NCBI GenBank assembly: GCA_029865265.1
Contig: JAOUHG010000032.1
Coordinates: 1 to 38,892 of the forward strand
Length of the DNA: 38,892 nt
DNA from: Candidatus Krumholzibacteriia bacterium
GTDB lineage: Bacteria; Krumholzibacteriota; Krumholzibacteriia; WVZY01; JAKEHA01
Reading direction: 5' to 3'
Part shown: piece by piece, positions 1 to 8,858 of the stretch
Numbering within the stretch: the first letter of the stretch is position 1
How the letters are laid out: every line of letters starts with the position of its first letter
Notes under the pieces: model-generated
Database searches by the model: none
The model's input: the letters and a program-made list of their open reading frames with translations, nothing else
Told to the model about the DNA's origin: nothing
Position numbers and translations under genes: made by a program

Positions 1-688
1 CCTTCTTCCAGTGGTCGAGCAGGTCATCCAGAAACGCGTGCGCGGCTGAAAAACGCTGCGGCGCCGAGAGCATTTCCTCCAGGGATTGCACGTAAGGCCC
101 GCTTCCCGCATCCGCGCCGCAGTGCGCGCCCAGCGCCGCGACACCCTCCGCGTCCATCTCCAGGTGGAACTGGAGCCCCAGCACCGAATCGCCCCACGCG
201 AAGGCCTGCTGTTCGCAGGCCGCACTGCGCGCCAGCTGCACCGCGCCCGCGGGCAGTTCAAAGGTGTCACCGTGCCAGTGGAAGGGAACGAACTCCGCGC
301 GCAACGGGAAACGCGCGTGTGCGCGTCCCGCCGCGGTGGCCTCCACCCGAAACCAGCCGATCTCGTGGAAGCGGTTGCGATACACACGCGCGCCCAGCAC
401 GTCGGCGATGAGCTGGGCGCCCAGGCACACGCCGAGCACGGGCTTGTCGTCGCGAATCACAGCCTCGATCAGGCGCTTCTCCTCCACCAGCCACGGGAAT
501 CGCTCCACCTCGTGAACACCCATGGGGCCACCCATGACCACGAGGGCTTCGATCTCCCCGCTGGCGGGAAGCGGCTCGCCGGCGAAGACGCGCGTGGGCA
601 ACGTTTCGAGGCCGCGGTCGTGTGCCCAGACGGCGATGCGCGCGGGTGTTTCGAAGGGTACGTGCTGGATGCAGTGGATTCGTTTCAC
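1..688 (-). CDS. Class I glutamine amidotransferase (partial, 3' end outside window)
   Basis: A GMP-synthase-like class I glutamine amidotransferase domain, predicted to release ammonia from glutamine for an unknown acceptor. About 229 residues are visible and the reading frame is still open at base 1, so the C-terminus is cut by the window edge. The nucleophile elbow 'GVCLGAQ' carries the catalytic Cys, the oxyanion-strand motif 'VVMGGPMGVHE' precedes it, and 'GLQFHLE' carries the catalytic His and Glu. I chose the GTG at 688 because it overlaps the stop of the DUF547 gene as GTGA, a typical coupled junction. No synthase domain is fused, so this is a stand-alone amidotransferase of the YfeJ/GuaA-like type; its substrate cannot be told from sequence. 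Confidence 0.85.
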   Translation of the reverse strand, partial: MKRIHCIQHVPFETPARIAVWAHDRGLETLPTRVFAGEPLPASGEIEALVVMGGPMGVHEVERFPWLVEEKRLIEAVIRDDKPVLGVCLGAQLIADVLGARVYRNRFHEIGWFRVEATAAGRAHARFPLRAEFVPFHWHGDTFELPAGAVQLARSAACEQQAFAWGDSVLGLQFHLEMDAEGVAALGAHCGADAGSGPYVQSLEEMLSAPQRFSAAHAFLDDLLDHWKK

Positions 689-1491
689 TTCGACTGCTCG
701 TTGAGCGTCCAGTCATAGTCGAAATACTTCAGGAGAAAATCGCCCGCCTCGAGGTACGCGCGGGCATCGGCAGGCACGTGCGGGCCCGCCGCGTTGACCA
801 CCGCCGTGCGCCTGGCCACCAGCTGTCCGTGTTCCTTCACGACGCCCGGGGCGAAGTCATCCGCGAACCACTCCAGAATCTGGGACGCGTACACCTCGTT
901 CTTCTCGCGGTCGATCTGCAGGTTTCTCAGGTCCGAAAAGAAACGGCGCGACTGGTCGTCGAGCTGCGCGTCCAGTTCAGCGCCACTGAAGGGCTCGCGG
1001 CGCAGCGGTGGACACGACATGGCCGCGCAAACCAGCGCCATGTGGATGCGCGGCTCATGAAACTCCTTGCGGATCACGTTGTGTTCGATGTCATCCAGCG
1101 ATCGCTCCTGCCCCATCACCCGGTAGCGGGGCCGCGACCATGGATTGGGAATCTGCTGGATGCTGCGCGCGGGGTACTTCTCCCGGCCCGCGAGCGACTG
1201 AATGGGATAGTGATCCACGATCAGCCGCAGGGTCAGCGCGTTGTAGGCGTTGATCCAGAAGGCCAGCCGCTCGGGCTCGGCCCAGCTCTCGTACAGCGCC
1301 GGGTCCAGATCGGCGATGGTCCCGGCGAATTCGTCGAGGCCGGCGCGGTCGGCCTTGAGCCCGGCATAGTCCACCAGGCCATGTTCGTCCACGTGGGTCC
1401 GCAGAACGGCGGCGTATGGCTGGTACAGGTCGGCCCGCGCGGCGGCGGGCGCCAGCAGACTCAGCATCGCCGCCAGAAGTATCGGCTTCAT
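685..1491 (-). CDS. DUF547 domain protein, exported
   Basis: A 268-residue protein with an N-terminal signal peptide ('MKPILLAAMLSLLAPAAARA') followed by a DUF547 domain. Family hallmarks are 'FWINAYNALTLRLIV' near residue 90, 'IPNPW' and the conserved 'CAAMSCPPL' segment near residue 155. DUF547 has no firmly assigned reaction, so none is given. The start overlaps the stop of the upstream glycosyltransferase as ATGA, and its own stop overlaps the amidotransferase start, so it is translated as part of the glycosyltransferase operon. An upstream in-frame extension to 1830 lies inside the neighbouring gene and is not believable. Confidence 0.85.
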   Translation of the reverse strand: MKPILLAAMLSLLAPAAARADLYQPYAAVLRTHVDEHGLVDYAGLKADRAGLDEFAGTIADLDPALYESWAEPERLAFWINAYNALTLRLIVDHYPIQSLAGREKYPARSIQQIPNPWSRPRYRVMGQERSLDDIEHNVIRKEFHEPRIHMALVCAAMSCPPLRREPFSGAELDAQLDDQSRRFFSDLRNLQIDREKNEVYASQILEWFADDFAPGVVKEHGQLVARRTAVVNAAGPHVPADARAYLEAGDFLLKYFDYDWTLNEQSK

Positions 1492-2210
1492 CTCGCGTTC
1501 TTCCTCCGGGTTCGTCGATACGCTGGATAATACACCAATATGGTCCCGATGATCTTCACGCCAGCCCGAATCGTTCCGCTTACCGTCCCCGATATCTTGG
1601 AGCGGCCCACGCGCCGCCGGTATCGCACCGGGACCTCGCGGATGCGCAGCCCCGCGATCAGCGCCCGGGCCTGCATTTCCACGTTCCAGCCGAAGGTGCG
1701 ATCGCGCATGCCGAGTGCGAGCAGCGCGTCGCGGCGAATGGCGCGAAACGGCCCCATGTCGGTGAAGGTCACGCCGTACAGCAGGCGCATGAGCCTGCAC
1801 GCAAGCCAGTTGCCCCAGCGCTGGTTCCACGGCAGAGCGCCCGGTTCGGCGCCACCCAGCACCCGCGAGCCGATGACGAAGTCCGCCTCGCCGGACTCGA
1901 TGGGCGCGAGCAGCAGCGGCAGGTCGGCGGGATAATCCGAGCGGTCCGCGTCCAGCACCACGATCACGCCGATGGTTTCGTCCACGCGCGCAATGCCCGC
2001 CAGGCAGGCCGCGCCGTACCCCGGCTCGGGCTCGCTCACCACGCTGGCGCCGTGCGCGCGCGCCACTTCCGCGGTGCCGTCGCTGCTGCCGTTGTCCACC
2101 ACGATCACCTGGGCGACCATGTCGCCCGGGATCTGATCCAGCACGAGCCCCACCGAAGCGGCTTCATTGCGCGCGGGCATGACGATGGCGACGCGGGTGC
2201 GCTCAGCCAT
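1488..2210 (-). CDS. Family 2 glycosyltransferase, dolichyl-phosphate mannose synthase-like
   Basis: A 240-residue GT-A fold glycosyltransferase of the DPM1/DPG synthase type, expected to move a sugar from a nucleotide donor to a polyprenyl phosphate. The N-terminus 'VAIVMPARNEAASVG' and 'VIVVDNGSSDGT' form the nucleotide-binding part, and 'VVLDADRSDYP' supplies the metal-binding acidic motif. 'DMGPFRAIRRDALL' matches the acceptor-side motif of this family. There are no C-terminal membrane helices, only a basic tail ending RRTRRKNAR, so it is probably peripheral. The ATG at 2210 sits 8 bases inside the end of the GT-C gene, suggesting it makes the lipid-linked sugar donor used by that neighbour (inference). 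Confidence 0.88.
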   Translation of the reverse strand: MAERTRVAIVMPARNEAASVGLVLDQIPGDMVAQVIVVDNGSSDGTAEVARAHGASVVSEPEPGYGAACLAGIARVDETIGVIVVLDADRSDYPADLPLLLAPIESGEADFVIGSRVLGGAEPGALPWNQRWGNWLACRLMRLLYGVTFTDMGPFRAIRRDALLALGMRDRTFGWNVEMQARALIAGLRIREVPVRYRRRVGRSKISGTVSGTIRAGVKIIGTILVYYPAYRRTRRKNAR

Positions 2211-3468
2211 GGGCGGGTCTCCGGCGCAAGCCCTCCACCAGCAGCAACCCATAGAAAGGCACGTATTCCAGCGCGAGCCATCTGGTGGGGAGCACCCACG
2301 CACCCGACGCGTCGTACTCGCCCCACACTCGGTATGACATCATCACCAGCGCCGTGAACGCGATCCACGCGCGATTGGGGTACAGGCACAGAAACGGCAC
2401 CATCCATGTCACGTACCAGGGATACACCGTGGGCGCGAGGAGCAGCCAGCACCCCACCACCAGGTAGGTGTAGCGCGCCACATCCCTCTCGCGAAACGCG
2501 GCCGCCAGCGCGAACGCCGCTCCCGCCCCGGCGAGCAGGCGCCGGCTCAACAACGGATCACCCAGCCAGCCCGCCAGCGACATGAAAGGCGGCCCGTTGA
2601 ACCACCAGGTTCCGCTGTACACGCGCAGGCTCTCGACCAGGCGCGGGCCCGCGTCGAAGAACGGCGCGTAGCCGGCGACGGCGATCACCGTGACGATGAC
2701 GATGCCGCGCCAGTGACGCCGCGCAACCAGGAATGGGAGCAGTATCACCGTGATGTACTTGGCCAGGAACGACGCGCCCAGCGCCGCGAATCCCGCGTTG
2801 GGACGCCGCGCCAGCAGCGTGATGCCAAGGACCAGGAAGAACACACCCACCGCGTCCATGTGCCCGGAGTGGGCCGTTTCCAGGATGACGAGTGGACTCC
2901 ACGCATACACCAGCGCGTGTGTGGGTGGCCGGCCGCGCGCACGCAGCAGGAACACCAGAGCCACCAGCGTGGCCAGATCGAACAACACCAGGACTGCCTT
3001 CAGCGTGATAACGCCCGGGTGCAGCCACGCCGCCAGTGCAAACACACCCTGCGCCAGCGGCGGGTAAATGGTGGCCAGATCGCGATGGTTGATCAGCGGG
3101 TAATCGTCGTCACGCAACGGTGCCAGCGAGGTGTCGGCCGGGGGCGTGGCGAAAGGATTGGCGCCGCTGAGTACCACGCGCCCCTCCCACGCATAGCGGT
3201 AGATGTCGGTGGAGAGATCGGGCTTCGCGGGTATCAGCATTACGCGCGCGATCACCGCCACCACCAGCATCACCACCGGCAGGAAGCGGCCGGGCCGGCG
3301 CGCGGTGAACGCCACCCGCAGTGCGACCAGGTAGGCGGCGAAGGCCGCGCCGTACAGGCCCAGCAGGAGCGGGAAGCGCCGGTGGAGTTCGTGGGTCCCG
3401 GCGATACCACCGAACGCGGCCACGAGCACCGCACCCGCCAGCAGCAGAACCAGCCGGTCGCGCTTCAT
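2203..3468 (-). CDS. GT-C type polyprenyl-phosphate-dependent glycosyltransferase, integral membrane
   Basis: A 421-residue multi-spanning membrane protein with about ten hydrophobic segments, resembling alpha-(1->6)-mannopyranosyltransferase/GT87-type enzymes that use polyprenyl-phosphate sugars. The first outside loop holds 'KPDLSTDIYRYAWEGRVV', a D-x-x-R-Y acidic motif typical of GT-C catalysis, and further on are 'ATIYPPLAQ' and 'GHMDAVGVF'. The start at 3468 ('MKRDRLVLLLAG') is preferred because the upstream gene ends at 3473; a longer in-frame extension would overlap that gene heavily. With the DPM-like enzyme downstream and the processive GT2 upstream, it likely helps build an envelope glycolipid or polysaccharide. 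The sugar is not knowable from sequence. Confidence 0.82.
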   Translation of the reverse strand: MKRDRLVLLLAGAVLVAAFGGIAGTHELHRRFPLLLGLYGAAFAAYLVALRVAFTARRPGRFLPVVMLVVAVIARVMLIPAKPDLSTDIYRYAWEGRVVLSGANPFATPPADTSLAPLRDDDYPLINHRDLATIYPPLAQGVFALAAWLHPGVITLKAVLVLFDLATLVALVFLLRARGRPPTHALVYAWSPLVILETAHSGHMDAVGVFFLVLGITLLARRPNAGFAALGASFLAKYITVILLPFLVARRHWRGIVIVTVIAVAGYAPFFDAGPRLVESLRVYSGTWWFNGPPFMSLAGWLGDPLLSRRLLAGAGAAFALAAAFRERDVARYTYLVVGCWLLLAPTVYPWYVTWMVPFLCLYPNRAWIAFTALVMMSYRVWGEYDASGAWVLPTRWLALEYVPFYGLLLVEGLRRRPAHG

Positions 3469-3472
3469 CCCA

Positions 3473-4939
3473 TCACTGGCGGCCGTGGGCGACGGAGAGG
3501 CCGAAGACGTAGGCATACCCCGCAACGAAGAGTCCCATGTAGGGGAGCGCCGCCCACTCCTGCAGCGCCGCAACGAAGACGAAGCCGGCGATGGCATAGG
3601 CGGCAAACAGGAACTCGAAGAAGAACGACGGCTTGCGCGCCGAACGGTAGAGCTTGCCCTTCCAGCGGTCGCGCATGGACTCGATGCGATACTTGGCGGT
3701 GCGCACGAACGGCGTGCGGTACCCCACCAGTGCCTCCACCACCGCCCACGCATTGTTGATACACATGCCGATGCCGATGGCGAGGATGAAGGGGATGTCG
3801 CGCGCGCGCAGCTTCCAGTCCGCGTGCAACTCGCGCAGCGCCACCAGATAGAAGATGAAGATCGAAGCGGTGGTCATCCCAAACACCGCCGCCTCCAGCA
3901 CGAATGCACCCCGCGACATCGCCTCGGCGCGAGCGATGACCGCGAACGGCATCAGCAGCGATACCAGCACCAGCAGCAGGTAGCTGAGGTTGGCACTCAA
4001 ATGGAAGGTGGCCTCGAGCTTCACCTTGAGGGGCGCGCCACTGCGCCAGATGCGCGGCAACAGCTTTCTCCCTACCTGGATGGAGCCCTTGGTCCAGCGG
4101 TGTTGCTGGTTCTTCAGGCCGTAGATGTCCACGGGCAGCTCGCTGGGGCATTCCACGTCGGGCAGAAACACGAAGCGCCAGCCACGCAACTGCGTGCGGT
4201 AGGAGAGGTCCAGATCCTCGGTGAGCGTGTCACCCTGCCAGCCGCCGGCATCGAGAATGGCGGCGCGCCGGAACACGCCGCCGGTGCCGTTGAAATTGAA
4301 ATAGCGTCCCGAGCAACTGCGCGCGGTGTGCTCGAGCATGAAATGCCCGTCCAGCAGCATGGCCTGCACGCGTGTCAGCAAGGAGTAATCGCGGTTGAGA
4401 TACCCCCAGCGCGTCTGCACCATGCCCACGCCGGCGTCCTGAAAGTGCGGCACCGTCTTCTCCAGAAAATCCGGCGGCGGCACGAAGTCGGCGTCGAACA
4501 CGGCCACCAGATCGTCCGGCGTAGCCGCCAATCCGGCCTTGAGTGCGCCGGCCTTGAAGCCCTCACGATCGGCGCGACAGAGATACTCGACGTTCATTCC
4601 CTGCGCGCGCAGTTCATCCGCGGTCTCGCGGGCCACGCGGCGGGTCTCGTCGGTGGAGTCGTCGAGTACCTGGATGCGCAGCAGGTCGCGCGGATAGCGG
4701 ATGGCGGCCGCCGCGCGAATCACACGCCGGGCCACGTACAACTCGTTGAAAATGGGCAACTGGACCGTCACCGACGGCAGCGTGCGGGAATCCTGCGCGG
4801 GCGGGTGGTTCACACGCCGGGCCTGCTTGTAGTGGCGGTGGTACAGGTACAGGATGACGTAACGATGCAGCCCGTAAACGGATAGTACCGCGAGGCTCGC
4901 GAAGTACAGATGGACCAGAACCGACTGCCAGTCAGGCAT
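3473..4939 (-). CDS. Processive-type family 2 glycosyltransferase, cellulose-synthase-like
   Basis: A 488-residue membrane glycosyltransferase with an N-terminal membrane helix, a cytosolic GT2 domain and four to five C-terminal helices. All four signature elements are visible: 'DDSTDET', the DxD motif in 'VFDADFVPP', 'TEDLDLSYR' and 'QQHRWTKG' (the QxxRW motif of processive enzymes). The layout fits CESA-like synthases of glucomannan, glucan or glycosyl-diacylglycerol type. I take the ATG at 4939 ('MPDWQSVLVH'), directly before the first membrane helix; the longer frame to 5041 would read through the terminator hairpin at 5002-5030. It is the first gene of the leftward operon 4939-1. Confidence 0.88.
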   Translation of the reverse strand: MPDWQSVLVHLYFASLAVLSVYGLHRYVILYLYHRHYKQARRVNHPPAQDSRTLPSVTVQLPIFNELYVARRVIRAAAAIRYPRDLLRIQVLDDSTDETRRVARETADELRAQGMNVEYLCRADREGFKAGALKAGLAATPDDLVAVFDADFVPPPDFLEKTVPHFQDAGVGMVQTRWGYLNRDYSLLTRVQAMLLDGHFMLEHTARSCSGRYFNFNGTGGVFRRAAILDAGGWQGDTLTEDLDLSYRTQLRGWRFVFLPDVECPSELPVDIYGLKNQQHRWTKGSIQVGRKLLPRIWRSGAPLKVKLEATFHLSANLSYLLLVLVSLLMPFAVIARAEAMSRGAFVLEAAVFGMTTASIFIFYLVALRELHADWKLRARDIPFILAIGIGMCINNAWAVVEALVGYRTPFVRTAKYRIESMRDRWKGKLYRSARKPSFFFEFLFAAYAIAGFVFVAALQEWAALPYMGLFVAGYAYVFGLSVAHGRQ

Positions 4940-5001
4940 ACGTGCAATATACGAAGCAGGTGTGTGTGCCGGACGCAACTTCTCGCGCCCGGCGGGTGAA
5001 T

Positions 5002-5030
5002 CGGGGCGGTTCGCCAGGCGAACCGCCCCG
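5002..5030 (-). terminator. Perfect 14-bp inverted repeat after the prolyl oligopeptidase gene
   Basis: Bases 5002-5015 and 5017-5030 are exact reverse complements (CGGGGCGGTTCGCC and its complement), leaving one central base (or a 3-base loop with 13 pairs). It lies between the stop of the prolyl oligopeptidase gene and the start of the glycosyltransferase operon, both leftward. No T-run follows on the minus strand, so it is either a T-poor terminator or a transcript-stabilising hairpin. Confidence 0.6.
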
Positions 5031-5055
5031 GTCTCCGGCACTCATCCCCGCGGCG

Positions 5056-7221
5056 TCAGACCGACGGCTTGAGCCCCATGGTCTTGAACAGGAACGAGTA
5101 GATGTCTGCGGCTTCCTCGATCTGTTTCGACGTGGGTTTGCCCGCGCCGTGCCCCGCCTTGGTATCCACCCTGAGCAGGATCGGGTTCTCCCCCGCGTCC
5201 CTGGCCTGCATGGTCGCCGTGAACTTCTTGGCGTGCGAGGGCACCACGCGGTCGTCGGTGTCGGCACTGGTGATCAGGATGGGAGGGCTCTTGAACCCGT
5301 CGGGAACGTTGTGCAGCGGCGAATACGCGTACAGGAACTTGAAGTCCTCCGCGTTGGCCTCCGCGTTGCCGTAGTCGGACACCCAGTAGCGCCCCACGGT
5401 GAACATGTGGTAGCGCAGCATGTCGATCACCGGCACCTGGCACACCACCGCGCCCCACAGGTCGGGGCGTTGCAGGGTGCACGCGGCGGTGAGGAGCCCG
5501 CCGTTGCTGCCGCCGTTGATGGCGAGGTACTTGGTCTGGGTGTACTTTTCCTTGATCAGGTACTCACCGGCGGCGATGAAGTCGTCGAAGACGTTCTGCT
5601 TGTTGCCCAGCACGCCCCCCTGGTGCCATTCCTCGCCGTATTCGTTGCCGCCACGCAGGTTGGCCACGGCGTAGATGCCGCCGTTCTCCAGCCACACCAG
5701 CCGCGAAATCGAGAAGGTGGGCGTGAGGCTGATGTTGAAACCGCCGTAGCCGTACAGCAGCGTCGGATTGTTGCCGTCCTGTTTCATCCCTTTCTTGTAG
5801 GTGATGAACATGGGGATGCGGGTTCCGTCCTTGGAATTGTAGAAGACCTGTCTGGTTTCGTACCGGGTCCCGTCGAAATCGATGTCCGGCTTCTGGAAGA
5901 CCGCCACCTGGTCGCTGGTGAAGTCGTAGCGGAACGACGTGGTCGGGTAGGTATAGGACGTGAACGAGAAGAACATCTCCGTGTGCTCGCGCTCACCGGA
6001 CACGCCATCCACACTGCCGAGGGTGGGCAGATCGATCTCGCGCCGGAACGTGCCGTCGCGGTCGAAGATCATCAGCTTGTTCCTGGCATCCTGCATATAA
6101 TTGAGGACCAGCTGGTTGTTGACCATCGAGACGCCGTCGATGACCTCCGGCTTCTGGGCGATGATTTCCTTCCAGTTCTCTCGCCCGGGCTTGTCCAGGT
6201 CGATGGCGATCACGCGTCCGCGCGGCGCCTCGTAGTCCGTGTGGAAGTACATCACCGAACCCACGTTCTCAATGGGGTTGAACATGCCCGTCTTGAGACC
6301 GACGATGGTGGTGAAGTCGCCATCGCTGTCCGCCTTGCGCACCATCACGCCGTTCTGGGGATCGGTGCCGTGGTAAACCACGATCACCAGGTACGCGCCG
6401 TCCTCGGTGATGCCGGGGTAGAACCCGTACTCCTTGTTCTGCTTGTCCTCCAGCACCAGCTTGTCCTCGGACTGCGGGGTACCCAGCTTGTGCCAGTAGA
6501 CCCGGGCGTAGTTGGAGCGGTCCTCGTCGGGCACCTCGCCCTCGGCCGGAAAGCGGTTGTACCAGAAACCGCTGTTGTCCTTCTTCCACGCCACACCGGA
6601 GAAACGGCACCACTGCAGGACGTCGTCGTAGTCCTTGCCGGTGTCGACGTCACGGACGTGGATCTTCTGCCAGTCGCTGCCACTGGCCGAGGTGGCGTAG
6701 GCCAGCAGCTTGCCGTTCTGGGTGTAGTGCGTGCCGCTGAGCGCGATGGTCCCGTCCGCGCTGAGCGCGTTGGGATCCAGCACCACGGTTGCCTCGCCGT
6801 CGAGCGACTTCTGCATGTACAGCACCGACTGGTTCTGCAACCCGTCGTTCTTGGTGAAGAAGTAGCGGTCGCCCTGCTTGTTGGGCAGCGAGTACTTGGG
6901 GTAGTTCCACAGCTTGGTGAGGCGCAGCTCGATGGCCTCGCGCTTGTCGAACGAGTCGATGTACGCGCGCGTGAGTTCGTTCTCCCTGGCCACCCACGCC
7001 TGCGTCTCCGGGGAGTCCGGGTCTTCTAGCCAGCGATAGGGATCCGCGACCTGGGTGCCGTGGTAGTCATCCACCACGTCCTGTTTCATGGCCTCGGGGT
7101 AGGTGTAGTTCTTCTTGGCAAATGCCATGTGATTGTCCACCGTTGTGAAAGTTCCCACCAACGTGACGGTGAGAGCCGTGGCTGCCAGCACCATGACGGC
7201 GGTGCCGATTCGAGTTCGCAT
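5056..7221 (-). CDS. Prolyl oligopeptidase family serine peptidase, exported
   Basis: A 721-residue S9A prolyl oligopeptidase, cleaving short peptides after proline. An N-terminal export signal (hydrophobic core '[16 protein letters not shown]', then 'MAFA') suggests the periplasm. The propeller domain starts with '[18 protein letters not shown]'. The catalytic domain shows the Ser in 'NGGSNGGLL', the Asp in '[11 protein letters not shown]' and the His in 'KAGHGAGKP', plus '[17 protein letters not shown]' near the active site. Start ATG 7221 has a clear GGGAGGT ribosome site 5 to 6 bases upstream. It is a single-gene unit divergent from the thiamin operon, with a hairpin at 5002-5030 behind it. 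Length and motif order are complete, so it should be active. Confidence 0.95.
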   Translation of the reverse strand: MRTRIGTAVMVLAATALTVTLVGTFTTVDNHMAFAKKNYTYPEAMKQDVVDDYHGTQVADPYRWLEDPDSPETQAWVARENELTRAYIDSFDKREAIELRLTKLWNYPKYSLPNKQGDRYFFTKNDGLQNQSVLYMQKSLDGEATVVLDPNALSADGTIALSGTHYTQNGKLLAYATSASGSDWQKIHVRDVDTGKDYDDVLQWCRFSGVAWKKDNSGFWYNRFPAEGEVPDEDRSNYARVYWHKLGTPQSEDKLVLEDKQNKEYGFYPGITEDGAYLVIVVYHGTDPQNGVMVRKADSDGDFTTIVGLKTGMFNPIENVGSVMYFHTDYEAPRGRVIAIDLDKPGRENWKEIIAQKPEVIDGVSMVNNQLVLNYMQDARNKLMIFDRDGTFRREIDLPTLGSVDGVSGEREHTEMFFSFTSYTYPTTSFRYDFTSDQVAVFQKPDIDFDGTRYETRQVFYNSKDGTRIPMFITYKKGMKQDGNNPTLLYGYGGFNISLTPTFSISRLVWLENGGIYAVANLRGGNEYGEEWHQGGVLGNKQNVFDDFIAAGEYLIKEKYTQTKYLAINGGSNGGLLTAACTLQRPDLWGAVVCQVPVIDMLRYHMFTVGRYWVSDYGNAEANAEDFKFLYAYSPLHNVPDGFKSPPILITSADTDDRVVPSHAKKFTATMQARDAGENPILLRVDTKAGHGAGKPTSKQIEEAADIYSFLFKTMGLKPSV

Positions 7222-7284
7222 GGTGACCTCCCGATTGGAGAGAATGAGTTGGCGCGCAGGACGTCGTCCGGCGCCATCGCGGGC

Positions 7285-7313
7285 AGTATACACCAAGGTG
7301 CCGGTCGATTCGA
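7285..7313 (-). promoter_or_regulatory. Possible promoter of the prolyl oligopeptidase gene
   Basis: On the minus strand a TATACT -10 box lies at 7290-7285. The best -35 at 17-base spacing (7313-7308, TCGAAT) matches the TTGACA consensus at only three positions. The -10 box is convincing, the -35 weak. The region sits directly beside the divergent thi promoter. Confidence 0.35.
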
Positions 7314-7318
7314 CATCC

Positions 7319-7347
7319 TTGACAGGCCCGCGGCGCGGGCGTATCGT
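7319..7347 (+). promoter_or_regulatory. Sigma-70 promoter of the thiamin operon
   Basis: A consensus -35 box TTGACA (7319-7324) is followed after 17 bases by TATCGT (7342-7347; four of six consensus positions). The predicted transcript would begin near 7354, immediately at the 5' edge of the TPP aptamer, which supports the assignment. Confidence 0.7.
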
Positions 7348-7355
7348 CGCGGTTG

Positions 7356-7438
7356 AACCGGGGTGCTCGTCCGCGACGGTCGCGATGGGCTGAGAACACA
7401 CCCGACGCACCTGATCCGGGTAATGCCGGCGAAGGGAG
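7356..7438 (+). promoter_or_regulatory. TPP riboswitch (THI element)
   Basis: The conserved thiamin-pyrophosphate aptamer is recognisable: P1/P2 strand 'CCGGGGTGCT', the pyrimidine-sensor core 'GGGCTGAGA', then 'ACCTGATCCGGGTAATGCC' with 'GGCGAAGGGA' at the 3' end. Variable helix P3 is formed by the CGCGACGG/TCGCG stretch between them. It lies 67 bases before thiO and is followed by an intrinsic terminator, so TPP binding should end transcription early and switch the thi genes off when thiamin is plentiful. Confidence 0.95.
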
Positions 7439-7450
7439 ACTTTCGACGTG

Positions 7451-7502
7451 GGTCCGCTGACGTCCCGTTTCCGGGTGCGAGATCGGCGGCCTTTTTCTTT
7501 TT
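7451..7502 (+). terminator. Riboswitch-controlled intrinsic terminator abutting thiO
   Basis: The 5' arm GGTCCGCTGA (7451-7460) pairs with TCGGCGGCC (7483-7491) through one bulged T and one G-U pair. A small inner hairpin (CCCG/CGGG) sits between the arms. A TTTTTCTTTTT tract (7492-7502) follows. The tract ends 3 bases before the thiO ATG, leaving no space for a Shine-Dalgarno sequence. This makes transcription termination the likely output of the TPP riboswitch. Confidence 0.75.
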
Positions 7503-7505
7503 CCC

Positions 7506-8645
7506 ATGAGTGATTCCAACCACACACCCAGCGTGATCGTCGTCGGCGGCGGCGTCATCGGCCTGGCCGTTGCGTGGCGCCTGGCGCGCGGGGGCGCCAC
7601 GGTCACCGTCATCGAGCGCGGTCGCGCGGGACGCGCGGCGAGCTGGGTGGCGGCAGGAATGCTGGCGCCCATTTCCGAGGCCGCGTTCGACGACCACACC
7701 TACGTTGCCTTCGCGCGCGCCAGCATGGCGCGCTTCCCAGGCTTTCTGAAGGAACTCGACGCCGATTCCGGCATCACGGTGGGACTGGACACGCAGGGCA
7801 CGCTGGTGGTGGCACGCGACCGCGACGACGCCGAGTTCATCCACCGCGCGTTCGAATACCGGCGTTCCATTGGACTGCCGGTCGAGTGGTTGACGGGGAG
7901 TGCCGCGCGCGAGCGCGAGCCGGCGCTCTCGCCGCGCGTGGCGGGCGCCATGGCGATTCCCGACGACCACCAGATCGACACCCGCGCGCTGATGCGCGCA
8001 CTGGTGCGCGCATGTGAAGCAACGGGCGTAACGGTTCGCGAACAAACGGAAGTGACACGCATCGTCATCGAGAACGACCGCGTGACCGGCGTCGAGACCA
8101 ACGCCGGCCACGTGTACGCCGACACGGTTGTGTTGGCCGCCGGCGCGTGGTCGGGAACCATCCCCGGCATCCCCGAGCACGACATTCCACCCGTGCGACC
8201 GGTGAAGGGCCAACTGGTGCGCCTGCGCACCGATGTATCCTTCCGGCTCAGACACGTGATTCGCGCGCCGCGCGCGTACCTGCTCCCCAAGCACGACGGC
8301 AGCGTGGTGGTGGGCGCCACCCAGGAGGAGATGGGCTTCGACCTGACCCCCACCGCGGGCGGCGTGAGCGACATCCTGCGCCACGCGTGGGAGCTGGTGC
8401 CCGGCATCCACGAGCTCCCCTTCGAGGCGGTGGAGGTGGGGCTGCGCCCGGGATCGCGCGACAACCACCCGGTCATCGGCGCCACCGGCGTGCGCGGGCT
8501 GGTCATGGCCACCGGGCACTTCCGGCACGGCATCCTACTCGCGCCTGCCACCGCCGACGCGGTGGCGGCGGGCGTGCTGCACGGGCGCTACACCGGCGCG
8601 GAAGCGTTCAGCCCCGCGCGCTTTGTCGCGGGGCAAGAGGACTAG
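7506..8645 (+). CDS. thiO: Glycine oxidase ThiO
   Basis: A 379-residue DAO-family FAD enzyme that oxidises glycine to iminoglycine, the C2-N unit of the thiamin thiazole ring. The dinucleotide-binding motif 'VIVVGGGVIGLAVAWRLA' lies at residues 10-27, 'GRAASWVAAGMLAP' matches the ThiO substrate-loop region, and the C-terminal FAD motif is 'GLRPGSRDNHPVIG'. It is the first gene after the TPP riboswitch and is followed directly by thiS and thiG, which fixes its role. The ATG at 7506 gives the correct N-terminus, but the preceding bases are the terminator T-tract, so there is no ribosome-binding site. Confidence 0.95.
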   Translation: MSDSNHTPSVIVVGGGVIGLAVAWRLARGGATVTVIERGRAGRAASWVAAGMLAPISEAAFDDHTYVAFARASMARFPGFLKELDADSGITVGLDTQGTLVVARDRDDAEFIHRAFEYRRSIGLPVEWLTGSAAREREPALSPRVAGAMAIPDDHQIDTRALMRALVRACEATGVTVREQTEVTRIVIENDRVTGVETNAGHVYADTVVLAAGAWSGTIPGIPEHDIPPVRPVKGQLVRLRTDVSFRLRHVIRAPRAYLLPKHDGSVVVGATQEEMGFDLTPTAGGVSDILRHAWELVPGIHELPFEAVEVGLRPGSRDNHPVIGATGVRGLVMATGHFRHGILLAPATADAVAAGVLHGRYTGAEAFSPARFVAGQED

Positions 8646-8650
8646 AAGCA

Positions 8651-8857
8651 ATGCGCATCAAGCTCAACGGAACCGACACAGACGTGCAACCAGGCACCGC
8701 ACTCGTGGCGCTCCTGGAACGTTTCGACATCAAACCAGACACCGACGGCATCGCCGTGGCGGTGAACGAAACCGTCGTGCCACGCCGTGCATGGCAGACA
8801 CACACACTCGAGAACGGCGACGTGGTGGAGATCATCCGCGCCGTCCAGGGAGGCTAG
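8651..8857 (+). CDS. thiS: Sulfur carrier protein ThiS
   Basis: A 68-residue beta-grasp protein ending in 'IIRAVQGG'; the C-terminal Gly-Gly is the site that is adenylated and converted to a thiocarboxylate, which delivers sulfur to ThiG. The N-terminus '[16 protein letters not shown]' and '[10 protein letters not shown]' are typical of ThiS. It begins 5 bases after the thiO stop and is followed after 1 base by thiG. No ThiF-type activating enzyme is encoded nearby, so it must be elsewhere in the genome. Confidence 0.95.
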   Translation: MRIKLNGTDTDVQPGTALVALLERFDIKPDTDGIAVAVNETVVPRRAWQTHTLENGDVVEIIRAVQGG

Positions 8858-8858
8858 A

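Noticed and set aside
86-718. Plus-strand open frame at the left edge
   Set aside because: The minus strand here encodes a glutamine amidotransferase with catalytic Cys and His; the plus frame has no recognisable content.
4942-7029. Very long plus-strand open frame (695 codons) opposite the prolyl oligopeptidase gene
   Set aside because: It is the antisense of a gene with a complete catalytic triad and ribosome site. The translation is low-complexity in Arg, Val, His and Leu with no domain, a usual artefact of GC-rich DNA.
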